Positions 22,019-30,982 of a stretch of DNA of 64,000 nucleotides are shown piece by piece. The translations under genes and the position numbers were made by a program. The notes beneath the pieces are model-generated. The model was not told where the DNA came from and did not search any database. It saw nothing but the letters and a program-made list of their open reading frames with translations. Source of the DNA: Aquatica leii (Eukaryota > Arthropoda > Insecta > Coleoptera > Lampyridae); assembly GCA_035610365.1 (NCBI GenBank), contig CM069439.1, positions 15,823,533 through 15,887,532 of the forward strand, read 5' to 3'. Each line of letters opens with the position of its first letter. Position 1 is the first letter of the stretch.

Positions 22019-22507
22019 TTTTTAACTATTCTGTTGTAAGTTTTACTTTAATTATTTTTTCAAATATCACAATGTGTTATATTTTTAGTAAATATATAGT
22101 TATAAATCTTCTAAAAACTGTTTAATTTTCCATCATTTATTATTACATAATTACAGAATATAAATGTCGTCTCACTAGCTAACGTAACTGTACCATAGCT
22201 ATTATGTACACATTAACTGTAAAAGTATGTAACACACAATTGAAAAACTATGCGATTGTTACATAACAATATTTAAAATCGATATGTAAATATTACGTAT
22301 TTCTGTTACATAACAATTACGAATCTAAAGTATGAATTCGTTTTGAAACAAAACTACGTAACAGTAACGACATTTTTTAAGTGGAGCAGGCGGACATAGG
22401 ACGTAGCAGAAGTGTAGTTGTTGCTTATAATTTACGCAACTCGAAACGTAACATGAAACAGAAAAACGTATTTTCTACATTTTAACAACGTAACAGTGTT
22501 TGCTGGG
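22019..22507. repeat. CACTA right subterminal region and terminal repeat
   Basis: About 490 bp without genes, containing many GTAAC/GTTAC motifs in both orientations (for example near 22185, 22230, 22258, 22308, 22358, 22448 and 22489). It ends in GTGTTTGCTGGG. Clustered short repeats next to the termini are typical transposase-binding regions of CACTA elements. Confidence 0.7.
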
Positions 22508-24400
22508 AAGGCTCAACACCAGCAGAAATACATAAAAAATTACAATAAAAAGTCACGTAACACAAACTGAAACCATAACATATAGACTTTTAGAGCAAGA
22601 ATCATCTAACATATATAAGAAACGGATTTTGAAATAAAGATGAAAGAAGTAGGAGATAAATCAACAGTCATAAACACGGAAGAAATGTAGCAAAAGATTA
22701 ATCAGACGATACTAGGCACTGCAAATGAAGTATGTGCGACAACAAAACTAAATAAAAGAAAAAAGCAAACTAGTTGGTGGAATAAAGAAATTAAAAAAGA
22801 AAATGTGGAAAATTTACTTAAGCAACAAAACATTGAAAAGTATTAACGAAGAATATAAAAATCAACGCTTCAAAATAAAACAGATAGTTAAGAGGAAACG
22901 GGATAAATGGGAAGAATTCGGCAAGAGAATAAAGCAAGATAGCAAAGCAAATCAGAAGTTATTCTTTGAAGTATTAAAAAACTTGAGAAAAGCAAAGCAG
23001 CAAAAAATTAAACAAATTAATGACAAAATAGCTTAACATTGACAAAAGGAAAGTACATAACGGATAGAATATTTTAGGGAGATGCTGAACGCCGCATGCG
23101 AAGAAGCTGAGAAAGATCAGGGAAAACATAGAAAAAAATATACCAGATAGAAACGAGAAAAGAAAAGTAATAGGAGCGATTGAAAATTTATAGAGGAAAA
23201 TCTGGAGAGCACGACGGAATAACATCTGAAATGATAAAGAATATGAGCGTTGTTAAGTGTTATTCAATAGAATCTGGAATGGTGGAAAAATACCAGAAAA
23301 TTGGAAAATTATAGTACCAGTGTACAAAAAAGGCGATGCGATGAGTGAATGCGAAAATTATCGAGAAATAACGTTACTATAAGCACAGTAGAAAGAATAT
23401 ATGAAAAAATAATGGACGTAAGGTTAAGAATAATAGTAGAGCATCAGTTAAAGGAAGAGCAAAGTGAATTCAGGAAAGGAACGATGAACACATATTTACA
23501 ATTAGCTAAATAATAACCAGCATTAGAAAAAATAAGAAAGTAAGAATGCCATTTAAGATTTAGAAAAAGCGTTTGATATAGTGCAAAGAAAAACAATTGA
23601 GTTTTAAAAAACAAAGTCATTGGACCAAAATTGAGAAAATATATAGAAAAACTAAATGAAGACTCAGAAACTACGCCAGAACAGAAAATGTATCACAGCT
23701 ACTCATAGTAAAACAGGGTTTAAAACAAGAGGGAGTGTTAAGCCCAATATTCTTATTAGTTTTAGATGGAATTTTAAAAACGTGCAGACGATTTAAGGAT
23801 ATGTGCCGAAGTGAAGAAAAACTGCAAAGTAATTTAAATATGTGGAAGGAAGAGTTAAAAGGAAGAATATGAAGATAAACATGTCTAAATCTAAAGTTAT
23901 GCATATAACACGAGAGAAAAAAGAAATAAATATAACATTGGCTAATACAAAACTAAAACAAATTGATTCGTTTAAATACTTGGGGGTGCAAATAAAAGAG
24001 ATGGAGCCCTAGAAGATAAAAGAACAAATAAGCAGCGCAGCAAAAATATACCATGCACTAAACAACTTCTTCATCGCAAAAAACGAGCGATGAATATGAA
24101 CTAAGAAGAGTGAAAGGAGTATCAATAATGAACAAAATTAAAAATGAGATTATAAGACAAGAAGTAGAAGCAGAGGCCATACAGACAAACATTGAAAAAC
24201 AATGGACAGATAAAAAGAATGAGAAACGATATACCAGTTAAAAATGTATGGGAAGCAAGAATATCCGGAGAAATGGAGAGAGGACATCCAAAGAAAAAAT
24301 TGGAACTTAAGTAATAATAACGGCGCTAAAGAAGAGAGGCTTATCATGGACAGAAGCAAAAGACAATAAACACTGGACAAAATTGAAATACACAGAATAT
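22508..24400 (+). pseudogene. LINE reverse transcriptase, third fragment of the split LINE
   Basis: After the CACTA end the LINE continues in broken frames. A linker contains TSWWNKEIKKEN and KRKRDKWEEFGKRI. RT blocks follow: a YREI-like region at 23360, a YEKIMDVRLRIIVEHQL stretch, EQSEFRKG, a FDIVQRK-like catalytic block near 23570, KQGLKQEGVLSPIL (23710) and SKSKVMHITREKKEI with FKYLGVQIKE (23880-24000). The C-terminal tail reads WEARISGEMERGHPKKKL-like to about 24300. The YADD box is not readable. The number of stops shows that this LINE is older than the CACTA insertion. Confidence 0.7.
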
Positions 24401-24930
24401 TGAATTGATGCTTTTTTGCAATCAAATTAGGATGTTTGCATTTATAGTGACTTGTACTACCGCAACCAACTCAGGCAACCGTTTCAATCCCAAGCAAGCA
24501 CAAAGAAACAGCCGCCTATATAGAGACTGTCGTTTGAAAAAGCCTAATCAAATGTCTCCCGACACCGAAAGAAGAAATGAAGGCAGACTATTTTAAACTC
24601 AAAATGAGACTCCACACGTTTAAAATGGAAGCAACTTCTGAGAGGGAAGTTTGTTTACACTATTTATTATGTACATTCTTAGTTTTAGATATCGTACAGT
24701 CTTCAACAGATAGAATAGATTAAAACTTAAATAAAACCACAAATGGAATAATAGTTGTATATTGAATTTGGCAGAAAAGTGCTTCCACTGACAAAATTGG
24801 TAAGTGTAATCGTACAGCTATAGGAATTACAGAATGTACATTTAGTATTTTTTCCTACTCAATACAAACATTAAGCAATTCTAAGCTTTTAAAAATCGAA
24901 ACAAAAAATTAAAAAAAAATATATAAATAA
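24401..24930. other. spacer between the LINE and the USP gene
   Basis: No supported gene. A 63-codon frame at 24405-24596 runs out of the LINE tail and is not a recognised protein. The downstream end of the minus-strand USP gene has a TTTATT (AATAAA on the minus strand) at 24933-24938. Confidence 0.5.
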
Positions 24931-24932
24931 AA

Positions 24933-24938
24933 TTTATT
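24933..24938 (-). terminator. poly(A) signal of the USP22-like gene
   Basis: TTTATT on the plus strand (AATAAA on the minus strand) lies about 20 bases beyond the stop codon. Confidence 0.55.
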
Positions 24939-24958
24939 ACAAAAATACCATTTCAGAT

Positions 24959-26407
24959 TTAACGATATTCTAGACAATATTTATGATAAAATAATAAGTA
25001 TCCTTCGGATTGCAGGACTTCTTCGATTCCTGCTTCAGAAATTACTAAATCATCACATTTATACCAGAAATTATCTTTGTATCTAATGTACGAAATATAA
25101 TGTCCAGCATTAATAGAAGTGCCTACGTGATTAATAACTGCAAAGAGAAGGTACTTGTTATCGTAAGGTAATTGTAAATTTAAAATGCTATCGTTTTTCT
25201 GTTTTGTCATGAACGGAGTCATATCCAACAACTCGGGATACTTAATTTTGGCCGAAACTTTCTTTTCTAAATCGTTCAAGTGTTGAAAACGTTTCAGGTG
25301 GAAACACAGCACAACCGGAAGGGTCCTCATCGTAAATTGTTTTGTAGATTCTTGATAAGATTGGCAATTTTCACAAAATATTTTAGAATTTGACCCTAAG
25401 ATTTCGGTACCGGTGAAGCGTTCCAAGCAGTCTTCTAATGAACTAGGTAAGGAACCATCAGTAACTGATGGGGTTAGATCTAACGAATAATCCCACATTG
25501 TTTCTAAAGTCGTAGAAACTCCACAACATTTTTGACAAACCACATCACTTTGTAAGCTGCCCGTAAAAACTTGATCGATAATACAAGAGCAACTGTTCAC
25601 TTTGCTGCCAGAGGAATTTGCTTGGCCCGGTTGTGTAGACAAACAATGTTGGTGTAACACGTCTAAAGTTGCGATGAAAAATTCATGAGCATCTTGTTGT
25701 TCGTATCCCGCTAAATGTCGAGCTTGTGTCCAAATTAAATATAAAAATTCGTTTAAAACTAACGGAGTTTTTTCTCCAGTGTAAAACGCACGAAATAAAT
25801 TAGTTATTAAACACTTTGAAGGAGTATCTACACACTGATGATGGTCGGTAAAAAAATAATCTCGTAGTACAGGTATATGTGTCATAGCCTGCACGACACA
25901 ATTCATAAAACAAGTCGAGCCTAAATTTAATAAACCCCTTAAACCAATATGCGTAGCTCTATCAATCACCATTTTATCAGTCTTATTAAAAAATTCTTTA
26001 TCTTCTGTGTGTAAGCAGGGCCAAACTAATTCTAACACACATTTATTTACGCTATCACCTTGTAAAGCATTTGCTCTTGCAGTATTATCGAGTTCTTCGT
26101 CGTAGATATAATCATCACAATGACAACAATAGACCTGGCCATAGGTAATGTCCATAGAGAAAGAATGACGTTTTATCTTGCTGTGTTCTCGAATGTGATC
26201 GTGACAGCCGAAGAAAGTGCAATGCATGCAAACGTGTACAAAAGGGAATCGTCGATTACATACGTGACACACCGCATTTAATATTTTTGCTTGACGCCTT
26301 TCGTCAGATCCACTAATAACAAAAACACCGTGCAATAATTCGTAAGTTTTTAACCCTTCTTCTTCCCGAAGAAATTGCTCTAAATGTCCACAACCGGTGT
26401 AACTCAT
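24959..26407 (-). CDS. not: USP22/nonstop ubiquitin-specific protease (SAGA DUB module)
   Basis: A 482-residue cysteine protease in one uninterrupted frame. It resembles USP22/Ubp8/nonstop, which removes ubiquitin from histone H2B within the SAGA coactivator. The N-terminal ZnF-UBP domain spans about residues 6-115, with CHVC (47-50), CMHC (60-63) and CCHC (94-97) ligands. The catalytic domain spans 155-477: Cys box GLLNLGSTCFMNC with Cys166, QQDAHEFF at 237-244, zinc-finger pairs CQKC (291-294) and CENC (345-348), His box NAGHYISY with His436, and Asp452/453 in YKCDD. All catalytic residues are present. The length is close to human USP22 (525). The start Met at 26407 fits the family N-terminus. 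A poly(A) signal lies about 20 nt after the stop. Lack of introns could be native or reflect an old retrocopy. The frame is fully intact. Confidence 0.93.
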   Translation of the reverse strand: MSYTGCGHLEQFLREEEGLKTYELLHGVFVISGSDERRQAKILNAVCHVCNRRFPFVHVCMHCTFFGCHDHIREHSKIKRHSFSMDITYGQVYCCHCDDYIYDEELDNTARANALQGDSVNKCVLELVWPCLHTEDKEFFNKTDKMVIDRATHIGLRGLLNLGSTCFMNCVVQAMTHIPVLRDYFFTDHHQCVDTPSKCLITNLFRAFYTGEKTPLVLNEFLYLIWTQARHLAGYEQQDAHEFFIATLDVLHQHCLSTQPGQANSSGSKVNSCSCIIDQVFTGSLQSDVVCQKCCGVSTTLETMWDYSLDLTPSVTDGSLPSSLEDCLERFTGTEILGSNSKIFCENCQSYQESTKQFTMRTLPVVLCFHLKRFQHLNDLEKKVSAKIKYPELLDMTPFMTKQKNDSILNLQLPYDNKYLLFAVINHVGTSINAGHYISYIRYKDNFWYKCDDLVISEAGIEEVLQSEGYLLFYHKYCLEYR

Positions 26408-26969
26408 ACTTATTGGTTTAATTAATTACGTAAAATGACTACAACTTTAAAAGACAAAAATTTACTTATTACAAAAAAAAGTCATTGCAATATTTTGGCA
26501 GTTGTAGTGAGGTTATGTATATTTTTCTAAACGCGATGTTGCCGTGTCTTCCAAAGTGTTCTATTTTAAATTTTACTAAGCGACCTCTCTTGGTAACAGC
26601 AGTCTATGAAAATTCTTGATTAAACTTTTTTTATATTCGGCAAAATCTTTGGTTGAAATATATTGGATAACTTTTTATTATAAGATAGAAAAATGTATAA
26701 ACATATGCAAACATGTTAAGTAAAATGGTCAAAAATTATTACCTTTGAACACACAAATGTTGGACTTGACGAAGATCTAACAGTTTTTGGTAAAAAAAAT
26801 AGAATGACCAACCACTACCAAAAGTCCTAGTTAGTACCTACACAGAGTTCCATTGAATTACTTTTGCTTTGAGCAACTCAACTAGTATACAAACTTTTCT
26901 TAAAATATTGTGGGTACCGCAAAAGGCAGATTAATATTTAGCTGCAAACCTTTTTGGATCAGTAGACAA
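26408..26969. promoter_or_regulatory. upstream region of the USP22-like gene
   Basis: This intergenic stretch lies between the USP start and the outer end of the hAT relic. No clear TATA box or initiator stands out. I see no gene in it. Confidence 0.3.
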
Positions 26970-27334
26970 CAGGCCCGCGCCTAGCACTTTTGGCGCCTAT
27001 GTGCAAATTTAAAAACTCCCCAAATTTGTATTACGTTCATATGTGAGTACAGATACGGGTTAAGTTAGGTATTCCAGTATTGAAAAATAATTTTAAAAAG
27101 TATTTTCATAAATTTATTTTCATTTTTATATTTTACAAGTACATACAAGCCATAAGCCATAGAAGTATTTTTTCATTGAGGCGCATAACATAATTATGAA
27201 CTTAAAGAAAACATAAATTTATTCTAACAGTATTACAACTCAAAATTTTTGTATTTTAGCTTCAAATGTAATACATGATACAAAAGCACAAGAAATAAAA
27301 AAAATATTACAAACATTAAAAATACTCGTTTATA

Positions 27335-28167
27335 CAGGGTGTCCCACGAGGTACTGTACATACTGAAATGGAACCTGGAGATTTTGCTGCCCGGTTGAAT
27401 TTCTGCCACTGGCTACAGGTAAATCTACAATCAGTTCCATTCATTTTATTTAGCGACGAGGCTCAATTTACTAGAGATGGAGTGAACAATACACGGAATT
27501 TTCATTTGTGGTCATATCAAAATCCACATGGCACAACAGAAACTAACTTTCAGCGCAGATTTTCCGTTAACGTATGGTGTGGCATGATTGACAATTAACT
27601 TATTGGACCTTTTTTCTTTGAGGAACGTCTGACAGGAGAAGCATATGCTAACTTTTTGCGGAATAAATTGCTACCGCTTTTGGAAGAAGTACCTTTACTA
27701 ACAAGACAACAAATGTTTCTGCAACATGATGGAGCTCCTCCACATTTTAGTCGGCATGTGACCGAATATCTAAATGTTGCTTACCCCAATAGTGGATTGG
27801 GCGTGAAGGCCCGCATGCTTGGCCACCGAGATCGCCCGATCTCACACCTTTGGACTTCTATCTGTGGGGTCATGTGAAAAGTTTAGTATACGAGGTAAAA
27901 GTTAATACCAGAGCTGAACTAATACAGCGTATCTTTTGAGCATTTGATATGATTTTTTGTTTGTTTTTTTTAATGTTTGTTTTGTAGTTCGATTTTCTGT
28001 TTTCAATAATAATAATTTTCAAAAAATGTGTGAGCATTTATAAACTTTGAACGCTTGTATCTGTGTAACTATGGCGAATTGGACCTATGTTTATAGGACG
28101 TTTTCTACTTAAATTGACCTAAGGAACATACCATTTCAGTATGTACAGTACCTCGTGGGACACCCTG
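27335..28167 (+). mobile_element. 833-bp mariner with 37-bp perfect terminal inverted repeats
   Basis: The ends are exact inverses over 37 bp, starting CAGGGTGTCCCACGAGG, and are flanked by TA on both sides. Inside is a shortened transposase. The element is inserted within the hAT relic on the opposite strand. The well-matched ends mean it is much younger than its host. Full mariners are about 1.3 kb, so roughly the N-terminal third is deleted. Confidence 0.92.
27368..27960 (+). pseudogene. mariner transposase missing its N-terminal DNA-binding part
   Basis: The frame 27368-27598 has LFSDEAQFTRDG (first catalytic Asp). After a stop at 27596 the same reading resumes through FFEERLTGEAYANFLRN and then FLQHDGAPPHFSR (second Asp). 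A frameshift near 27800 puts the third-Asp block (RSPDLTPLDFYLWG) in another frame. No helix-turn-helix region precedes the catalytic core. It is inactive, but the element could still be mobilised in trans because its ends are intact. Confidence 0.85.
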
Positions 28168-29260
28168 TATATCACAGGACGAAGTTGTTCATTCTTATAT
28201 AATTTAAAGTCTCTTCTGGAGACGTAATAACTTTTTCATCAAAATTTTGTAAATATTGCAATTCTTTAACAGGTTCTACGGCAGTTATGTCTCGTTTATT
28301 GCGAGTTTTGTTGTTTAATAAATTTTCAACTTTTTGACATCATAATTCTAGTTGTTCGTTTTCAGAATAATTTTTAAATTTATCAATATTCCATAAAAAC
28401 CCGAAATTATTAGAGTAAGAAGAAAGTAATTGGAATCTCTCATCCACTGATGTTATGATTACATCTAGAGCATTAAAAAAACAATCAACTTGAACTTTAA
28501 AGTTTCGTCGTGGATCGGTTTATCATCACATTCATAATCAAAATGTTTTTTGTTTTTTCGCGGTCTTAGACCTCTTTGTTTAATGAATTTAGGTTCTATG
28601 TCTAAGCTGGATGCTATTTCTTTAGCATCAATCAATAGATCATTAAAACCTTGATCGCAACGATAAGCTTTCAAAAAATTATTTAAATGATTACAACACT
28701 GAGCAACATCAAAGTTAGGTTTTTAATTAATTTTACTAACAATGTTAACTTTACTTAAAATATTATCCCACAATATAAGAATGCGAATAAACTCAAAATT
28801 TTGCAATTTTTTGGCCAACAATGCAGCCAAATTTTTTATGTTATTTTCAAAGCTTCCTTCGCTTATTTCAAACAGAGCATCATAAGCCTCCCCAAGTTGA
28901 TACCTTAAAGGAGTTATTGCATCTATTCTACTAGACCATCGAGTATCCGATAAAGGTTTTAAAGTCAAATTTGTTACATTAGATAAATTAGATTTCAGAA
29001 TTGGCCAGCGTTTAGTAGAAGCTGAAAAAAATATAAACAGTTCTTGAACTAAAGAAAAAAAATTGATGCTCAAAGTATTCGATTTTGCGGCATCATTGAC
29101 GACTAAATTTAGGGTAAGATTGCAACAAGTAACAAAAAAAGCTCGCGGATTGAAATCCAATTTTTTTTTGTAAACTATTATGCCTACCACGCATATTTGC
29201 CCAATTGTCGTAACCCTAACCCCGCATATCGTTCATATTTAAGCCTTTTTTCTCTAACCC

Positions 29261-29500
29261 GACAAAAAAAAATTTGTCAAGCCTTCACCCGACACATCAT
29301 CTATAGGACAAAATAATGTAGCGAATTTTATTATTAAAACTAATTTATTTAAACGACTAAAAATATGTTTTACTTGTATTAGAAATATGTACACTTTTAA
29401 ATTAACCGAACTAATTAAATCTAATAATATTTAATAAAACACTTACAGTATAATTTATGTATAACGAACGCTATCACTTACTCGAAGATAAGATAAAGTC
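29261..29500. other. AT-rich spacer between the hAT relic and gypsy copy 2
   Basis: About 240 bp with no gene. It directly abuts the LTR end of gypsy copy 2. Confidence 0.4.
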
Positions 29501-29790
29501 TGCGGATAACTTCACATAATGTTTACACTAAACTCACGTACTTCGTAGATTTATTTATAACACGCTTTAACGACTTATTTATTTAGACTTGAATAATCTT
29601 CTTAGCACTGCAGGCTTCGCATTACGGAAATAACTGACCTACAATTTGTTTCTTCGGTATTTATAATCATTTGGAAATTCTTCTCGAGTGTTCCCTATCT
29701 TTTGGTATATCTTCTAGAAGATGGATAACAACTTCCAGAAGGCTCTTGAATTTGCAGGTAACTTCTCGAACGTTTCACTGCCCCTTTCTC
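29501..29790 (-). repeat. gypsy copy 2 LTR and polypurine tract
   Basis: On the minus strand the polypurine GAGAAAGGGGCAG (29790-29778) abuts the LTR start TGAAACGTTC at 29777. The LTR ends ...AAGTTATCCGCA at 29501, 277 bp with TG...CA ends. It matches the LTR at 16703-16952 at both ends and in the internal AATAAA. Confidence 0.75.
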
Positions 29791-29844
29791 AGGACTGTTC
29801 TGTCCCAGAACAGGAGACTGGATGCGACACCGGTAAAAAGAATC

Positions 29845-29901
29845 GTGGCGATAGCGGCAGGTTCTTCCATTTCGGCAACTTCCTTGACTATAAAAGTAAC
29901 A
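29845..29901 (-). pseudogene. CCCH zinc finger of gypsy copy 2
   Basis: CYFYSQGSCRNGRTCRYRH is a C-x7-C-x5-C-x3-H finger with all four ligands intact. It lies in the same open frame (29695-30078) as the C-terminal half of the macrodomain, about 30 residues after it. CCCH fingers of this spacing usually bind RNA. The finger is followed by about 45 residues that run past the polypurine tract into the LTR. Conservation of ligands in two diverged copies suggests past selection. Confidence 0.75.
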
Positions 29902-29934
29902 GTCAATGGACTTTTCCTGACCCAATATTCTCCT

Positions 29935-30370
29935 TGGTTGGTAACTACAGACCAACACTTGGACGCCTGTTCCCCGGAAGACGACCTCTAACATGTTTCG
30001 AACCGTCCTCCAATTCAATTGATCTAAGCCACAACCAAGCTTGGGTACCGCCAATTTCTTAACATGGTGGAACTCCATTTCTCTCTTGAGATTCCATAAT
30101 GTTTGCCACAGATCTTTTTATAGCGGCTTGACACGTGAGTATTTCTTAATGACCAGATAGAAAACGAAGCGTCCGTCAGCACGTAAGTCCTAAAACTTTT
30201 CCGACTGCCGGTTACTGTCTTCGTAATTCATCTAGCTGTTCAAACTTCTTTTTAAACACGATTGCAACCCTTCTGGAGATGTCAAAATCTTCGCTCACGC
30301 AATGTGCGATGGCGTAATCTTTTTGTGTCTGGAACAGGTCTTGTTGTTCCTCGGTGGTAACTCCGAACCT
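29935..30370 (-). pseudogene. macrodomain (OARD1/TARG1-like ADP-ribosyl hydrolase) of gypsy copy 2
   Basis: The frame 30212-30832 carries the integrase tail (GPYEIVLRINDVIYRIRK ... VVHVDGLAPF). It continues without a stop into VTTEEQQDLFQTQKDYAIAH, then CVSEDF and VAIVFKKKFEQLDELRRQ. In OARD1 the Lys of the FKKKF loop is the nucleophile. After a stop, a FYLVIKKY-like strand follows in another frame near 30130-30150. The frame 29695-30078 then gives LAVPKLGCGLDQLNW, holding the second catalytic residue (Asp of GCGLD), and NMLEVVFRGTGVQVLV. Both catalytic residues are thus present, though a stop and frameshift split the domain. The homology is read from motif order and spacing and is strong for the OARD1 class. 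Confidence 0.82.
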
Positions 30371-30982
30371 AGCTTTTCCAGAACCTCCGTATAAGTTCAT
30401 AAACTTCTCGAACTCCATTCCTTCGATTGGATTCCGAGTTCGGCTACTTATTACTCTGGTTCGGACCTGGACTTGCGTATTGTGGTTATCGCCAGCAAAC
30501 GGGGCTAGACCATCGACGTGGACCACTTTTGGCTTGCCTCTGGGCGGTTTTCGGATGCGGTATATGACGTCGTTAATACGCAGCACGATTTCATAGGGGC
30601 CCTCCCATTGCATTTGCAGCTTCGGCGACAAACCACGTCTCCTTTGAGGGTTATACACCCAGACCATATCGCCAGGTTGAAACCCACCATTGTGTGTCTT
30701 GACGTCATATCTTGTTTTCATCCTGTCGCTGGCAATTTGTGTGTTTTTACGGACCTCTTCATGTACTTCGTCTAGCGACTTTCTCTTCCGGTCTTCGTCC
30801 AAATTGAAGGTAGCATGGCAATCGTATTTCACGACCGAGCATTATACAGGATGGTGTTTGGCCTGTGCTTTCGTGAACGGATGATCGGTATGCCATTAGG
30901 AAAAGGTGCAAGTACTGATCCCAGTCTCTTTGGTGTTCGGACACTACCTTGGCTAAGTACTTGCCCATTGTTCGATTCATCC
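30371..30982 (-). pseudogene. gypsy copy 2 integrase, C-terminal part
   Basis: The minus-strand frames 30759-31022 and 30212-30832 overlap. The first has NRTMGKYLAKVVSEHQRDWD, YLHLFLMAYRSSVHESTGQT and the LGREIRLPCYLQFGRRPEEK region. The second continues from NLDEDRKRKSLDEV through the GPY/SH3-like tail. It lies 3' of the solo LTR insertion, which cut the codons just after the catalytic Glu region. Confidence 0.8.

Larger units (their letters stand above)
17188..22507 (+). mobile_element. CACTA-type (CMC/EnSpm) DNA transposon, nearly intact, 5.3 kb
   Basis: The perfect 12-bp inverted ends CCCAGCAAACAC (17188-17199) and GTGTTTGCTGGG (22496-22507) fit the CMC-superfamily rule 5'-CMCWR. The flanks share AA, consistent with a 2-bp target duplication (3 bp would need a mismatch). 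Both subterminal regions are rich in TGTTAC/GTAAC motifs. The element encodes a large transposase (18235-20556) and a second spliced gene (20584-22018) on the plus strand. It also carries a 587-bp MITE in its left subterminal region. It is inserted into a LINE. Confidence 0.85.
26970..29260 (-). mobile_element. hAT-type transposon relic (DUF4371/ZMYM-like transposase)
   Basis: On the minus strand, broken frames at 28180-29260 encode a hAT transposase of the DUF4371-dimerisation type. They read DFNPRAFFVTCCNLTLNLVV (28723-29190), then LKPLSDTRWSSRIDAITPLR and GEAYDALFEIS, followed by FDYECDD in a second frame (28465-28674). CAGGCCCGCGCC at 26970 looks like the hAT terminus. Upstream of 29190 the frame degenerates (a GYDNWANMRGRH-like trace near 29200). 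The element is interrupted by a mariner at 27335-28167. The 8-bp target duplication was not identified. Confidence 0.65.

Noticed and set aside
29205-29230. Telomere-like CCCTAACCCT
   Set aside because: A single short match inside a hAT relic with no tandem array.
29671-30062. Plus-strand open frames over the gypsy LTR and CCCH region
   Set aside because: They run antisense to the macrodomain/CCCH frame and show no domain of their own.
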